The position numbers and the translations under genes were made by a program. From Ignavibacteriota bacterium (GTDB taxonomy: Bacteria; Bacteroidota; Ignavibacteria; Kapaibacteriales; UBA2268), in NCBI GenBank assembly GCA_020437395.1, contig JAGQWJ010000008.1:1-64000 (forward strand): a stretch of 64,000 bases of DNA, read 5' to 3'. Of the stretch, positions 34,945-43,503 are shown in pieces. The notes beneath the pieces are model-generated. The model saw only the letters and a list, made by a program, of their open reading frames with translations. It was not told the origin of the DNA and made no database searches. The stretch's first letter is position 1; the number at the start of each line of letters is the position of its first letter.

Positions 34945-36954
34945 ATGAAAAAGTTAATATTAATATTACTATTACCATATTTATTGATAGCAGCTACTGA
35001 AAAGGATTCTATTTCAAATATTGAGTATAAGTCTGATGAGATTATTGTCATTGACGATGATTTTAATGCTGTTCAGAAGAATATGAACACTGTACTCAAC
35101 TCTGTAGACGATTTGCTCAAATATAATAATTCTATAGATTTGATTACCCGAGCTAATTTCGCATCCGAAGCAATAGTGCGCGGTTATGATCAGAATAGAT
35201 TGAGCGTAACTATCGATGGTATGCGTATGTTTTCAGCTTGTATAGATAAGATGGATCCAATAACTTCGTACATAGAAGTAGAAAACCTGAAAGCAAGTGA
35301 AGTATCGGCTGACAAATCTGACATGAGCCACGGTATTTCTGTTGGGGGTAGCTTAAATTTTATTACTAATAAACCTACTATCAATAATGATTTCAGAATA
35401 GTATTAGATAATCAAATTAGCTCTGCCTCCGAATATTATAATAGTAAAGGTAGAGTTGACTATTCTAGCGGTAATTTCGCTACACTAATAAGCTATTCGG
35501 TGAAAAATGCAGGTAACTTTACTGCTGGTAATAGTACTTTGATAGGTAATAGCAGCTTTAGTAAAGAAAATGTAAAATTGAACACATTATACAACTCAAG
35601 TACTAATATCACTCACGGATTAGAATATATATATGACCATAGCGCTGATGTAGGTTACCCTGCCCTTATTATGGATACTCGCAGTACTGAAATGAATATG
35701 CTATCTTATCAGTTGGGAATGAAAAATATAAATGAAGTGATACTTAGTTGGGATACTCGAGTTTACTACAATAGAATCTCTCACCTAATGGATGATTATA
35801 ATAGAAGCGATGAAGAGATAATGAACCGTTCAGTTATGCCAGGTATGTATATGCCTATGGACGGGACTACTGAGACTATGGGTTTCCTTACTAAAAATAA
35901 ACTATTAGTCGGAGATGATATACTAAAATTCACATTAGAAGTATTCCGAATGAACGCTTTCTCTGATATGAAAATGGAGATGTTAGAGACCGGAAGAGAA
36001 ATGTACTTGATAAACTTAGGTGACATAGAAACATATAGTGGAGGCATATATACAGGGTATTTCACTCAACTTAATGAGTCACTATTGCTAAAACTAAATG
36101 GTAGAATCGATTATATAACTCGTAAGGTAAATAGCGAATTTGCAAGAGCAACAGCTGAAAGTTATTGGGGCAATAATTATTCGAATAATAATCTTCAGCT
36201 CAATACTTCTGCCAATTTACAATTAGAAATATCAGAATCACAAAACGCTAATATTACACTATCTAGAGTAGAAAGAGCCCCAACTCATTTGGAATCTTTC
36301 GGATTTTACATCTATAATATAGCAGATAATTCCATTTATATTGGTAATCCAGATTTGAATAAGGAAAAATCATATTCTGTAAATCTTGGCTATGACTTCC
36401 ATTCTGATAACTTCAATCTAAAACTAAATTTATACAATGATTATATAGTCGATTATATTGCAGGACTTGTTGACGATGGGGTTGAGGTAGTCGAAACATT
36501 CGCACAGAGTTTCAAATTGTTCCAAAATATAGGTAATGCCAATATAACAGGGATGGAAGCAAGCATTGACTATAATATTAACTCTAGTTTTGGTTTACTT
36601 GGTAAGTTGAAGTATCAATATTCACAATCACTAACATACAACGAGGCATTGCCATTTACACCTCCTCTTTCTGGAATTTTAAACTTTAGTTATACAACAA
36701 ATAGCTATACGGGAGTGATTGGAGTCGAGTTTGCAGCTGAGCAAAACAATATCTCTAAGTATATAAATATAGAAGACAGTACTCCGGGTTTTGTGATACT
36801 CAATTGGAGAAATAATTATAAGATAAACGATACTTTTAAGTTGAGATTCGGAATTGATAATATATTTGACAAATACTATTTCACTCATTTTAGTATAAAC
36901 AATCTTCCTAGTTTAGGAAGAAATTTATATTTAGGTCTTGTGGTAGGTATGTAA
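34945..36954 (+). CDS. TonB-dependent receptor, probable copper-linked
   Basis: The 669 residues include a signal peptide, a plug (TRANFASEAIVRGYDQNRLSVTIDGMRMFSACIDKMDPITSYIEVENL, GGSLNFITNKP) and a barrel ending LRFGIDNIFDKYYFTHF. The plug motif SACIDKMDP is a conserved Cys/Met element in receptors from such operons, and the barrel has a Met-rich loop (SVMPGMYMPMDGTTETMGF). With the two upstream Cys/Met-rich proteins it suggests uptake or sensing of copper or a copper chelate; this is inference. Confidence 0.88.
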   Translation: MKKLILILLLPYLLIAATEKDSISNIEYKSDEIIVIDDDFNAVQKNMNTVLNSVDDLLKYNNSIDLITRANFASEAIVRGYDQNRLSVTIDGMRMFSACIDKMDPITSYIEVENLKASEVSADKSDMSHGISVGGSLNFITNKPTINNDFRIVLDNQISSASEYYNSKGRVDYSSGNFATLISYSVKNAGNFTAGNSTLIGNSSFSKENVKLNTLYNSSTNITHGLEYIYDHSADVGYPALIMDTRSTEMNMLSYQLGMKNINEVILSWDTRVYYNRISHLMDDYNRSDEEIMNRSVMPGMYMPMDGTTETMGFLTKNKLLVGDDILKFTLEVFRMNAFSDMKMEMLETGREMYLINLGDIETYSGGIYTGYFTQLNESLLLKLNGRIDYITRKVNSEFARATAESYWGNNYSNNNLQLNTSANLQLEISESQNANITLSRVERAPTHLESFGFYIYNIADNSIYIGNPDLNKEKSYSVNLGYDFHSDNFNLKLNLYNDYIVDYIAGLVDDGVEVVETFAQSFKLFQNIGNANITGMEASIDYNINSSFGLLGKLKYQYSQSLTYNEALPFTPPLSGILNFSYTTNSYTGVIGVEFAAEQNNISKYINIEDSTPGFVILNWRNNYKINDTFKLRFGIDNIFDKYYFTHFSINNLPSLGRNLYLGLVVGM

Positions 36955-37057
36955 ACAACATAAGATTACGAAAATTGTCAATTAATTGTATTTAGACTAT
37001 TACTTGATTAAATTGTGAATTGAAATTAAAGCGAAATAAAAACAGAAATCAACAATT

Positions 37058-37714
37058 ATGAATTTAATTTTTTTAGGTCCTCCTGGTGCTGGCAAAGGCA
37101 CTCAAGCAAAGAGAATTTGCGATAAATACAACTTAACACAAATAGCTACTGGTGATATACTACGTGAGCATTTGAAAAATGAAACTGGGTTGGGGAAAAA
37201 AGCCAAGGAATATATCAACGCTGGCAATCTTGTCCCTAATGATCTTATAATAGATATGATGCGTTACGAAATAGAGAAAAATCGATCGAAAGGTGGATAT
37301 TTATTAGATGGATTCCCAAGAACAGTAAAGCAAGCAGAAGCATTAGACGAGTTGCTCAAAGATATAAATGACAAAATTGATGTTGCCATTGTGCTAAACG
37401 TTCCTAACGATGAGTTGATAGCTCGATTGACAGGGAGAAGAGTATGTCCTAATTGTGGAACTTCATATCACTTATTGTTTAACCCACCCGCTAATGAAGG
37501 CATTTGTGATCATGATGGTGAAGAATTAATTCAAAGAAAAGATGATAACGAAGAAACTGTAAAAAATAGATTAGAAGTTTACACAAAAGAAACAAAGCCA
37601 ATAATTACATATTATGAGAAACAGGGACTTGCTCACCACGTTGATGGTGTGGGCTCTGTTGACGAAATATTCAATCTGATAAACGAAGGAATTGATTCGT
37701 TCGTAAACGATTAA
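37058..37714 (+). CDS. adk: Adenylate kinase
   Basis: P-loop GPPGAGKGT, NMP-binding region, LID with RLTGRRVCPNCG and a second Cys/Asp pair (ICDHDGEE), so a zinc-type lid. At 218 residues it is the long form. It interconverts ATP, ADP and AMP in the cytoplasm. The next gene begins 1 bp after the stop, an unusual neighbour (transposase-like). Confidence 0.96.
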   Translation: MNLIFLGPPGAGKGTQAKRICDKYNLTQIATGDILREHLKNETGLGKKAKEYINAGNLVPNDLIIDMMRYEIEKNRSKGGYLLDGFPRTVKQAEALDELLKDINDKIDVAIVLNVPNDELIARLTGRRVCPNCGTSYHLLFNPPANEGICDHDGEELIQRKDDNEETVKNRLEVYTKETKPIITYYEKQGLAHHVDGVGSVDEIFNLINEGIDSFVND

Positions 37715-37715
37715 A

Positions 37716-38870
37716 ATGATTATCAATTCACACATAAATTGTATATACTGCCAATCAGAAGCAGTGATAAAGCATGGTAAAACACGCTCGGGAGATCCTC
37801 GTTTCCGTTGTAAGGATTGCGAAAAAACTTGGGTGAAGGGCATAGTTATTTACAAAAAGCCTGATATAAGTGCTATTGCAGAATCATATTTGCTTGGGTA
37901 TTCAATACGAGATTTGGTGCCATTTTACAAAAGTTCTCCTCATCGGATTAATATTAAGATTCGTGAATTTTTAGGTGAGACACAAAGTTGGGAATCTTTC
38001 TTAGATAAGAACTCAGATGTTCGCAAGGCTGATGTGGTCTATTTGCAAGGGATTAGATTTAATTGCTCCTACAAATCACCTGAGAACAATGAGATGTTCG
38101 TAGCGTTTGCAATTGAAGGGCTATCATCACAAATTATTGGATTCGAAATTGCTGAAGACAATACAGAAGATGTATGGACTAAGCTTATTGCACGATTAAG
38201 CAAACGTAATTATGAAGTAAAAACGTTTCTTACGAGGGATATTAAAACAGTCGAAAATTCCGTCACAAAATATTTTAGTGATTCCAGAGTAAAACTTTAC
38301 TTGCACAAATTGAATAGAGATAAGGAAGTGGCTAATAGGTGCTGCGTATTGGAGAACGTCAAACTCAGAGATAAGCTAATAGACGATGCCTTAAAATTTT
38401 ACTCTAAATTAGACAATCAAAGCTATACTTCATATCTGAAAAATAGATTCGATATGGATATCAAAACATGCATAAAAAAGGATTGCGATAGATTCTTCGA
38501 ATGTATGATGAAGAACTGTGGAACCGAGTCCGAATCGAGATTAGAACAGTTATTAGTAGAATTCCACAATCGTTTCGAGAAATTCCATGCACTCAAAACC
38601 GACCCTTATATCATTATCAATGCGTGGATAGGTCTTCACATGCTAAGACCGATGGAATGTGGTTTTACCAGATATTCCCTCTATAATCAATTGCCTTGCA
38701 AATGCTCATTCGCTTGCTTTGCGAGCAACCACAATGATGAGCAATGCGAGTTTATTCCAAACCAAAGAGAACTTAGTGATTTCGCGAATGAAGTAACTAT
38801 TCGAGCTCTCCACTTACCAATTGAATCAACAGTAAAAGGCAAATTCAAGCTGGAACTCACAAGTTTTTAA
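37716..38870 (+). CDS. Transposase-derived protein with degenerate catalytic core
   Basis: The N-terminus is an IS1/InsA-like zinc ribbon (C9-x2-C12, C32-x2-C35 in FRCKDCEKTW), then an HTH (AIAESYLLGYSIRDLVPFYKSS), then an RNase-H-like core of IS256/MULE type. Where such transposases have 'lalDGi' this has YLQGIRF (Q111). The second motif (visDg) reads FLTRDI, with R174 at the expected place. No terminal inverted repeats flank the gene, and its start is 1 bp after adk. It may be a domesticated DNA-binding protein or an inactive remnant. The catalytic comparison is by eye. Confidence 0.7.
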   Translation: MIINSHINCIYCQSEAVIKHGKTRSGDPRFRCKDCEKTWVKGIVIYKKPDISAIAESYLLGYSIRDLVPFYKSSPHRINIKIREFLGETQSWESFLDKNSDVRKADVVYLQGIRFNCSYKSPENNEMFVAFAIEGLSSQIIGFEIAEDNTEDVWTKLIARLSKRNYEVKTFLTRDIKTVENSVTKYFSDSRVKLYLHKLNRDKEVANRCCVLENVKLRDKLIDDALKFYSKLDNQSYTSYLKNRFDMDIKTCIKKDCDRFFECMMKNCGTESESRLEQLLVEFHNRFEKFHALKTDPYIIINAWIGLHMLRPMECGFTRYSLYNQLPCKCSFACFASNHNDEQCEFIPNQRELSDFANEVTIRALHLPIESTVKGKFKLELTSF

Positions 38871-38931
38871 GTTAGTGGATTCGATATATTTTTTGAATTT
38901 GTTCAATTAATAATATTTGTTAATTTACTGA

Positions 38932-40386
38932 ATGATTGATATAAAAGAAAAAGATAAAAAATTGATAGGTTATTCCTTCATTGATTTGTTTGCAGGTATA
39001 GGTGGTTTTCATTATGCATTAACTTCCTTTGGAGCAAATTGTGTTTTTGCTAGTGAAATTGATGAGAAAGCCGCACACATATACAATGTAAATCACAAAA
39101 CGGAACCATTTGGTGATATAACTAAGATTAGTGAAACTGATATTCCTAATCACGATATACTCTGTGCTGGCTTCCCTTGCCAAGCATTTTCCATATCTGG
39201 TAAACAAAAGGGATTTGAAGATACTCGAGGTACATTATTCTTCGATATTGCTCGAATAGTAGATCACCACAAACCCAAAGTTCTTTTTCTTGAGAATGTA
39301 AAGAATTTCATAAAACATGATGGTGGAAATACACTTAAAACGGTAGTGAATGTAATTGTGAAAATGGGCTACAATGTATATTATGAAGTACTCAACACCA
39401 GTAATTTTGGATTACCTCAGAATAGAGAACGTGTTTATATCGTTGCTTTTAGGAATGATTTAAACAGTTCTTTATTTAGTTTTCCTAGTTTTATAATAAA
39501 ATCTAAATTAACAGAGATCCTTGAAAATAATCCTGAAGATGGGAAAGTAATATCGAGAGAAGATATTTCGATTGATAAAGATTATATACCCCAAACAAAT
39601 ATGTTTGGAAAATCAGAAATCCCAAACAAACCAATTCAAATAGGCAAAGTGAATAAGGGTGGTCAAGGTGAAAGAATCTATCATCCTTTAGGTCATGCTA
39701 TCACCTTATCCGCATACGGAGGTGGGGCTGGGTCTAAAACTGGATTGTATAAAATAGAAGATGTAATTAGAAAACTTTCACCCCGTGAATGTGCTAGGTT
39801 ACAAGGATTCCCTGAATCTTTTATTTACCCATCAAGTATTTCAGAAGCTCACAAACAGTTTGGTAATAGCGTCTCAATCAACGTATTACAGTATATAACG
39901 CAAGAAATTATAAATGTATTAGAATATAATGAAAAAGAAAATACTACTCGGTTCGCAAACGGCAAAACAGGGATTCAGAAACGAAAAGAAATAGTATCAA
40001 AATTTGAGAATTGGAAAAATAATCTTGAGGCAAGAGCATGGCTTTTGATAATGGAATATGAACTTACTGAAATCAAATCAGTTAAAGCTGTTGTGATTTC
40101 TGGGTTTAAAACTGATGTACAAGTACAAATAACTATTCATCTAGCAGAAGCAATCAACGTAGAAAACCTTCAAGTTAAGTTAGTAAGTAACCTCAAAGGA
40201 TTCAACCAGATTGACAAAAGATGGACGGATAAATATGTCGAGATGTGGGATATACCTAACAACATAACAAAACTAATAAAGCAATATACCGGAGAGTTGT
40301 TACCATCTATCGATGAGCCAAGAGACAGTCGGAGAATGTTTATTGATGAACTTAGCAAAGTAAGTCAGAATAAACTGGTAAATTAG
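38932..40386 (+). CDS. C5-cytosine DNA methyltransferase fused to N-terminal part of a restriction endonuclease
   Basis: Residues about 10-330 are a 5mC methyltransferase: motif I FIDLFAGIGGFHYAL, motif IV GFPCQAF (C83), motif VI ENV (121-123), motif VIII QNRERVYIVAF, motif IX/X RKLSPRECARLQGFPESF and QFGNSVSINV. Residues about 335-484 are not methyltransferase; KAVVISGFKTDVQVQITIHL and RWTDKYVEMW...RDSRRMFIDELS resemble a type II endonuclease domain. The frame stops at TAG 40384-40386 but continues open to 40674. The methyltransferase part is complete and probably active; recognition site unknown. Confidence 0.88.
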   Translation: MIDIKEKDKKLIGYSFIDLFAGIGGFHYALTSFGANCVFASEIDEKAAHIYNVNHKTEPFGDITKISETDIPNHDILCAGFPCQAFSISGKQKGFEDTRGTLFFDIARIVDHHKPKVLFLENVKNFIKHDGGNTLKTVVNVIVKMGYNVYYEVLNTSNFGLPQNRERVYIVAFRNDLNSSLFSFPSFIIKSKLTEILENNPEDGKVISREDISIDKDYIPQTNMFGKSEIPNKPIQIGKVNKGGQGERIYHPLGHAITLSAYGGGAGSKTGLYKIEDVIRKLSPRECARLQGFPESFIYPSSISEAHKQFGNSVSINVLQYITQEIINVLEYNEKENTTRFANGKTGIQKRKEIVSKFENWKNNLEARAWLLIMEYELTEIKSVKAVVISGFKTDVQVQITIHLAEAINVENLQVKLVSNLKGFNQIDKRWTDKYVEMWDIPNNITKLIKQYTGELLPSIDEPRDSRRMFIDELSKVSQNKLVN

Positions 40387-40674
40387 TTAGTAGAGAATCA
40401 AACGTTAATTGTTAGTGATATTCTCAAAGGTCGAGGTAAATTTTCAGCGGAGTGGATGCTAGTAGCCCAAAAAGTTGAAAATTCAGCAAGGTGGGTTCTC
40501 AAACCAATGAATTTTTGTGTTAACTATTTTGGTAACGGAAAAGTAGAGATCACAAAACAAGGAAACATAAAGATTGGAAGGATTACAATGCAACGAAAAG
40601 GTGGAGATGGGGGAAGAAAAACGGCACAAATGTTACAGTTTAAATTAAATCCAGCAGAACTTTTTGAAGTTTAA
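40387..40674 (+). pseudogene. C-terminal restriction-endonuclease part, cut off by in-frame TAG
   Basis: In the same frame as the methyltransferase, 95 codons follow the TAG: LVENQTLIVSDILKGRGKFS, then AEWMLVAQKVENSARWVLKP, then IGRITMQRKGGDGGRKTAQM and LQFKLNPAELF. These look like the conserved end of the same nuclease. An internal ATG at 40456 could start a 72-residue piece, but without the upstream part it would lack a full domain. The simplest reading is a nonsense mutation that inactivates the nuclease. Readthrough or sequencing error are alternatives. Confidence 0.75.
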
Positions 40675-40689
40675 CTGATATGATGAAAC

Positions 40690-40727
40690 TCTTAAAAAAA
40701 AGCTTCATTCTTTGCGGAATGAAGCTT
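40690..40727 (-). terminator. Terminator after tRNA-Thr (also usable on the plus strand)
   Basis: AGCTTCATTC pairs with GAATGAAGCT (10 bp, loop TTTGCG), followed on the minus strand by eight T. It lies just after the 3' end of the tRNA gene. Confidence 0.85.
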
Positions 40728-40736
40728 CTCTTTATG

Positions 40737-40809
40737 AGCCGCCTATCGGATTCGAACCAATGACCTGCTGATTACAAATCAGCTGCTCTACCAACTGAGC
40801 TAAGGCGGC
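40737..40809 (-). tRNA. tRNA-Thr (anticodon UGU)
   Basis: On the minus strand, GCCGCCT pairs with AGGCGGC (acceptor). The D-loop has AGCTCAGTTGGTAGAGCA, the anticodon stem-loop is GCTGA-TTTGTAA-TCAGC (anticodon TGT), and the T-arm contains GGTTCGAATCC. It is 73 nt, and CCA is not encoded. Confidence 0.95.
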
Positions 40810-40882
40810 TTAAATTTAGAATGCAAAATTAAGACTTTTTATATATATAAACCAAATTATTTTTAACTTTTTTATACTTTTT

Positions 40883-41464
40883 TTACAAATAATTTATTTC
40901 TTCGATTATTCTGCACCAGATATGACCTATAAGTATATGACATTCTTGGATTCTTGCTGTCACATTACTTGGAACTACTACAAAATCATCACAATCTGAT
41001 TTTAATTTTCCGCCTTCATTACCCAATAGCCCAATTGTCATCACACCTTTTTTCTTTGCTGTTTGTACTGCACGTATTACATTTTCCGAATTACCACTTG
41101 TGCTTATTGCTATAAGTGCATCGCCTTTCTGTCCGTATGCTTCTACACCACGAGCGAATATATTATCAAATCCAATGTCATTACCACCTGCTGTTAGTAT
41201 AGATGTATCTACTGTGAGTGCCATAGCAGGTATTGCGGGCCGATTCACTTCACTTCGTAGGCGAACTACTAACTCAGCAGCTATGTGCTGACTGTCAGCT
41301 GCACTACCTCCGTTCCCGCATAGCAAAATCTTGTTTCCCGACTTTATTACCTCACCCAGCTTGATTGCTATATCGTGAATCTCGTCAGAGCAATATTGCA
41401 TTAACTTTTGTTTCGCTTCTATGCTTTGAGTTATCTCTTCCGCTATGCTATTTTTTCTTTGCAT
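40883..41464 (-). CDS. gmhA: Phosphoheptose isomerase (SIS domain)
   Basis: The 193 residues carry the SIS fold with NGGSAADSQHIAAEL and STSGNSENVIRA, motifs of GmhA, which converts sedoheptulose-7-phosphate to D-glycero-D-manno-heptose-7-phosphate for lipopolysaccharide inner core. It is the last gene of the minus-strand operon and overlaps engB by 17 nt. Confidence 0.92.
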   Translation of the reverse strand: MQRKNSIAEEITQSIEAKQKLMQYCSDEIHDIAIKLGEVIKSGNKILLCGNGGSAADSQHIAAELVVRLRSEVNRPAIPAMALTVDTSILTAGGNDIGFDNIFARGVEAYGQKGDALIAISTSGNSENVIRAVQTAKKKGVMTIGLLGNEGGKLKSDCDDFVVVPSNVTARIQECHILIGHIWCRIIEEINYL

Positions 41465-42056
41465 CTTTCAATCCACGATTTATGATACCAATTAGTTGAT
41501 CTCGGCCGACCCTGGTCACAGAAGAGTAAGGTAAAACGTCTATCACGTGGTTACATTGAGATACAACATCACGTATCTGTTCTTCTCTTTCTGCTATTGC
41601 TTTCTTCGAAAGTTTATCAGTTTTTGTGAGTACTATTACATAGTTTATTCTGGCGTTCTCCAATATCTCTATGATTGCCAAATCTCTTTCCATAGGGTCG
41701 TGGCGGCTATCTATTAGCATGGCTACGAAAAGTAAGTCTTGACTGTTAGAAAGGTACTCTAGGTTGAAAGCTTCCCACTTGTCGCGATATTGCTTACCTT
41801 TGGTGGCAAAGCCAAACCCTGGCATATCTACAAGATACCAGCTTTCATCTACTAAGTAAAAGTTAATCTCTTGAGTTTTACCAGGTGTACTCGATGTACG
41901 AGCTAAATTTTTTCGGAATACTATACTATTGATTAGCGACGACTTTCCAACGTTGGAACGTCCCGCGAATGCTATTTCAGGTAAGCCGTCATTCTGGAAT
42001 TGCTCCTTTGTGACGGCACCTATTTTAAATTCTGCTTGAAAATAGTTTTTCTTCAC
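41448..42056 (-). CDS. engB: Ribosome-biogenesis GTPase EngB/YsxC
   Basis: 202 residues with G1 GRSNVGKSSL, the G2-region threonine context ARTSSTPGKTQ, G3 DMPGFG and G4 LTKTDK. The family acts in assembly of the large ribosomal subunit. It shares one base with the cyclophilin gene's stop and overlaps gmhA. Confidence 0.95.
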   Translation of the reverse strand: MKKNYFQAEFKIGAVTKEQFQNDGLPEIAFAGRSNVGKSSLINSIVFRKNLARTSSTPGKTQEINFYLVDESWYLVDMPGFGFATKGKQYRDKWEAFNLEYLSNSQDLLFVAMLIDSRHDPMERDLAIIEILENARINYVIVLTKTDKLSKKAIAEREEQIRDVVSQCNHVIDVLPYSSVTRVGRDQLIGIINRGLKDAKKK

Positions 42057-42649
42057 TATTTCGAAGCTCCTTCTTCAGGAGTGATAAACATTTCAACTTT
42101 TTTCAGTGGATTGTCTCTCTCATCACGAGGCATGTTTACAATTTTGTCAACTACATCCATACCATCAGATACTGCACCAAATACTGTGTATTGATTGTTT
42201 AAGCTTGGTACATCGGCAACACAGATGAAAAATTGAGATGTACCGCTATTTATATCATTACCTTTTCTTGCCATAGAAAGAATTCCTCTTTCGTGTTTTA
42301 CATCGCTAAATTCTGCGGGAACAGTCTTTTGTCCAGGTGCACCCATTCCCCAAGAACTTTTCGGACCTTCCTTAGAGTTTGGATCACCACCTTGGATTAC
42401 GAAACCAGGAATTACTCTGTGGAATGCTGTGCCGTCATAAGCACCAGTCTTAACTAAATTGTCGAAATTTGCGACTGTTTCAGGCGCCAAATCTGGCCAA
42501 AGAGAAATACTAATTTTCCCAATTGATTTTCCTTCTACTTTAACGTCTATTACGTAGTCTTTAGTTTTTTCTAATCTTGCGTCTTTTGCTGTTGTTGTCA
42601 TAGTAAATGCTAACATTATTAGTGATAAAATAAGTGTAATTTTTTTCAT
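42056..42649 (-). CDS. Secreted cyclophilin-type peptidyl-prolyl isomerase
   Basis: A signal peptide (residues 1-21, LAFTMTTTA) is followed by a cyclophilin domain with FHRVIPGFVIQGGDP, SMAR and GTSQFFICV. The active-site Arg (FHRV) and Phe (SQFFI) are present, so it is likely active. It probably helps folding in the periplasm. Operon member between uppP and engB. Confidence 0.93.
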   Translation of the reverse strand: MKKITLILSLIMLAFTMTTTAKDARLEKTKDYVIDVKVEGKSIGKISISLWPDLAPETVANFDNLVKTGAYDGTAFHRVIPGFVIQGGDPNSKEGPKSSWGMGAPGQKTVPAEFSDVKHERGILSMARKGNDINSGTSQFFICVADVPSLNNQYTVFGAVSDGMDVVDKIVNMPRDERDNPLKKVEMFITPEEGASK

Positions 42650-42669
42650 TTTTCTTACTCCTAATTAAT

Positions 42670-43500
42670 TTATATAAAGAATAATAATACGATTGCGCCA
42701 AGAGCAATTCTGTAAAATATAAAAAGTTTTGTTGTGTTCTTTCTTAAAAAATTTAATAAAAAAGCAATTGATAAATATCCACTAATTCCTGCTACTACAG
42801 TTGCCACAATTATAGTTACGTACATATCACTTGTAAGATACGCAGTTGCTTCAAAAAACTCTAATAATCCACTTCCTAAAATAGCTGGAATACTCAAAAG
42901 AAAAGAAAATCTCGCTGCTGCTTCTCGGTTGAGCCCCATAAATAAACCAGAAGTAATAGTTGTGCCAGAGCGTGAAGCACCTGGTATAAGTGCAAAGACT
43001 TGCCCAAATCCCATTGTTAGTGTTTCTTTCCAACCAAGATTATCCATATTCTTTCTCTCTTTGTAAATAATCTCTGCTAACCAAAGTATAAGTGCAAAGA
43101 CTATCAGTGATGTCCCAATGACCACAGGTTCTTTCGTAAAGCTTGAGCGAATTAGGTCTTTGAGTGTTAAACCGACTACTGCTATAGGAATAGAACCAAC
43201 AGCTATATACCAGCCTAATTTTGAGTTTTGCGATTGCTCTTTGAATGGTTTACGCTTTGTTAGATTCTCTATTAGAAATGAAGATAATATTTCTTTTATG
43301 TCTTTTCTGAAATAAATAAATACTGCTGCCAGAGTTCCTAATTGGACAGTTGCTATGAACGAAGTCCACTGCTCCGGACTTTGATTTCTAATCACATCCA
43401 TTAGCTGACCAGCAATTGTCATGTGAGCAGTGCTACTAATCGGAATAAACTCCGAGAGACCTTGTACAAGACCAATTATTATAGCTTCTAAGATACTCAT
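42670..43500 (-). CDS. uppP: Undecaprenyl-diphosphate phosphatase
   Basis: The 276 residues carry GLVQGLSEFIPISSTAHM and PGASRSGTT, the two conserved catalytic motifs of UppP/BacA, and about eight hydrophobic helices. It recycles the lipid carrier for peptidoglycan and O-antigen by dephosphorylating undecaprenyl pyrophosphate at the inner membrane. Same operon as cysS and engB. Confidence 0.95.
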   Translation of the reverse strand: MSILEAIIIGLVQGLSEFIPISSTAHMTIAGQLMDVIRNQSPEQWTSFIATVQLGTLAAVFIYFRKDIKEILSSFLIENLTKRKPFKEQSQNSKLGWYIAVGSIPIAVVGLTLKDLIRSSFTKEPVVIGTSLIVFALILWLAEIIYKERKNMDNLGWKETLTMGFGQVFALIPGASRSGTTITSGLFMGLNREAAARFSFLLSIPAILGSGLLEFFEATAYLTSDMYVTIIVATVVAGISGYLSIAFLLNFLRKNTTKLFIFYRIALGAIVLLFFI

Positions 43501-43503
43501 TTG

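Noticed and set aside
40456-40674. A 72-codon open frame after the methyltransferase read as an independent small gene.
   Set aside because: It is in the same frame as the fusion, and similarity to the nuclease end starts upstream of its ATG, so it is better seen as the cut-off end.
38877-40755. The octamer GGATTCGA occurs before the methyltransferase gene (38877-38884) and inside tRNA-Thr (40748-40755), as if marking an integrated island.
   Set aside because: Eight bases is too short to be an attachment site, it is not at the very tRNA 3' end, and there is no integrase.
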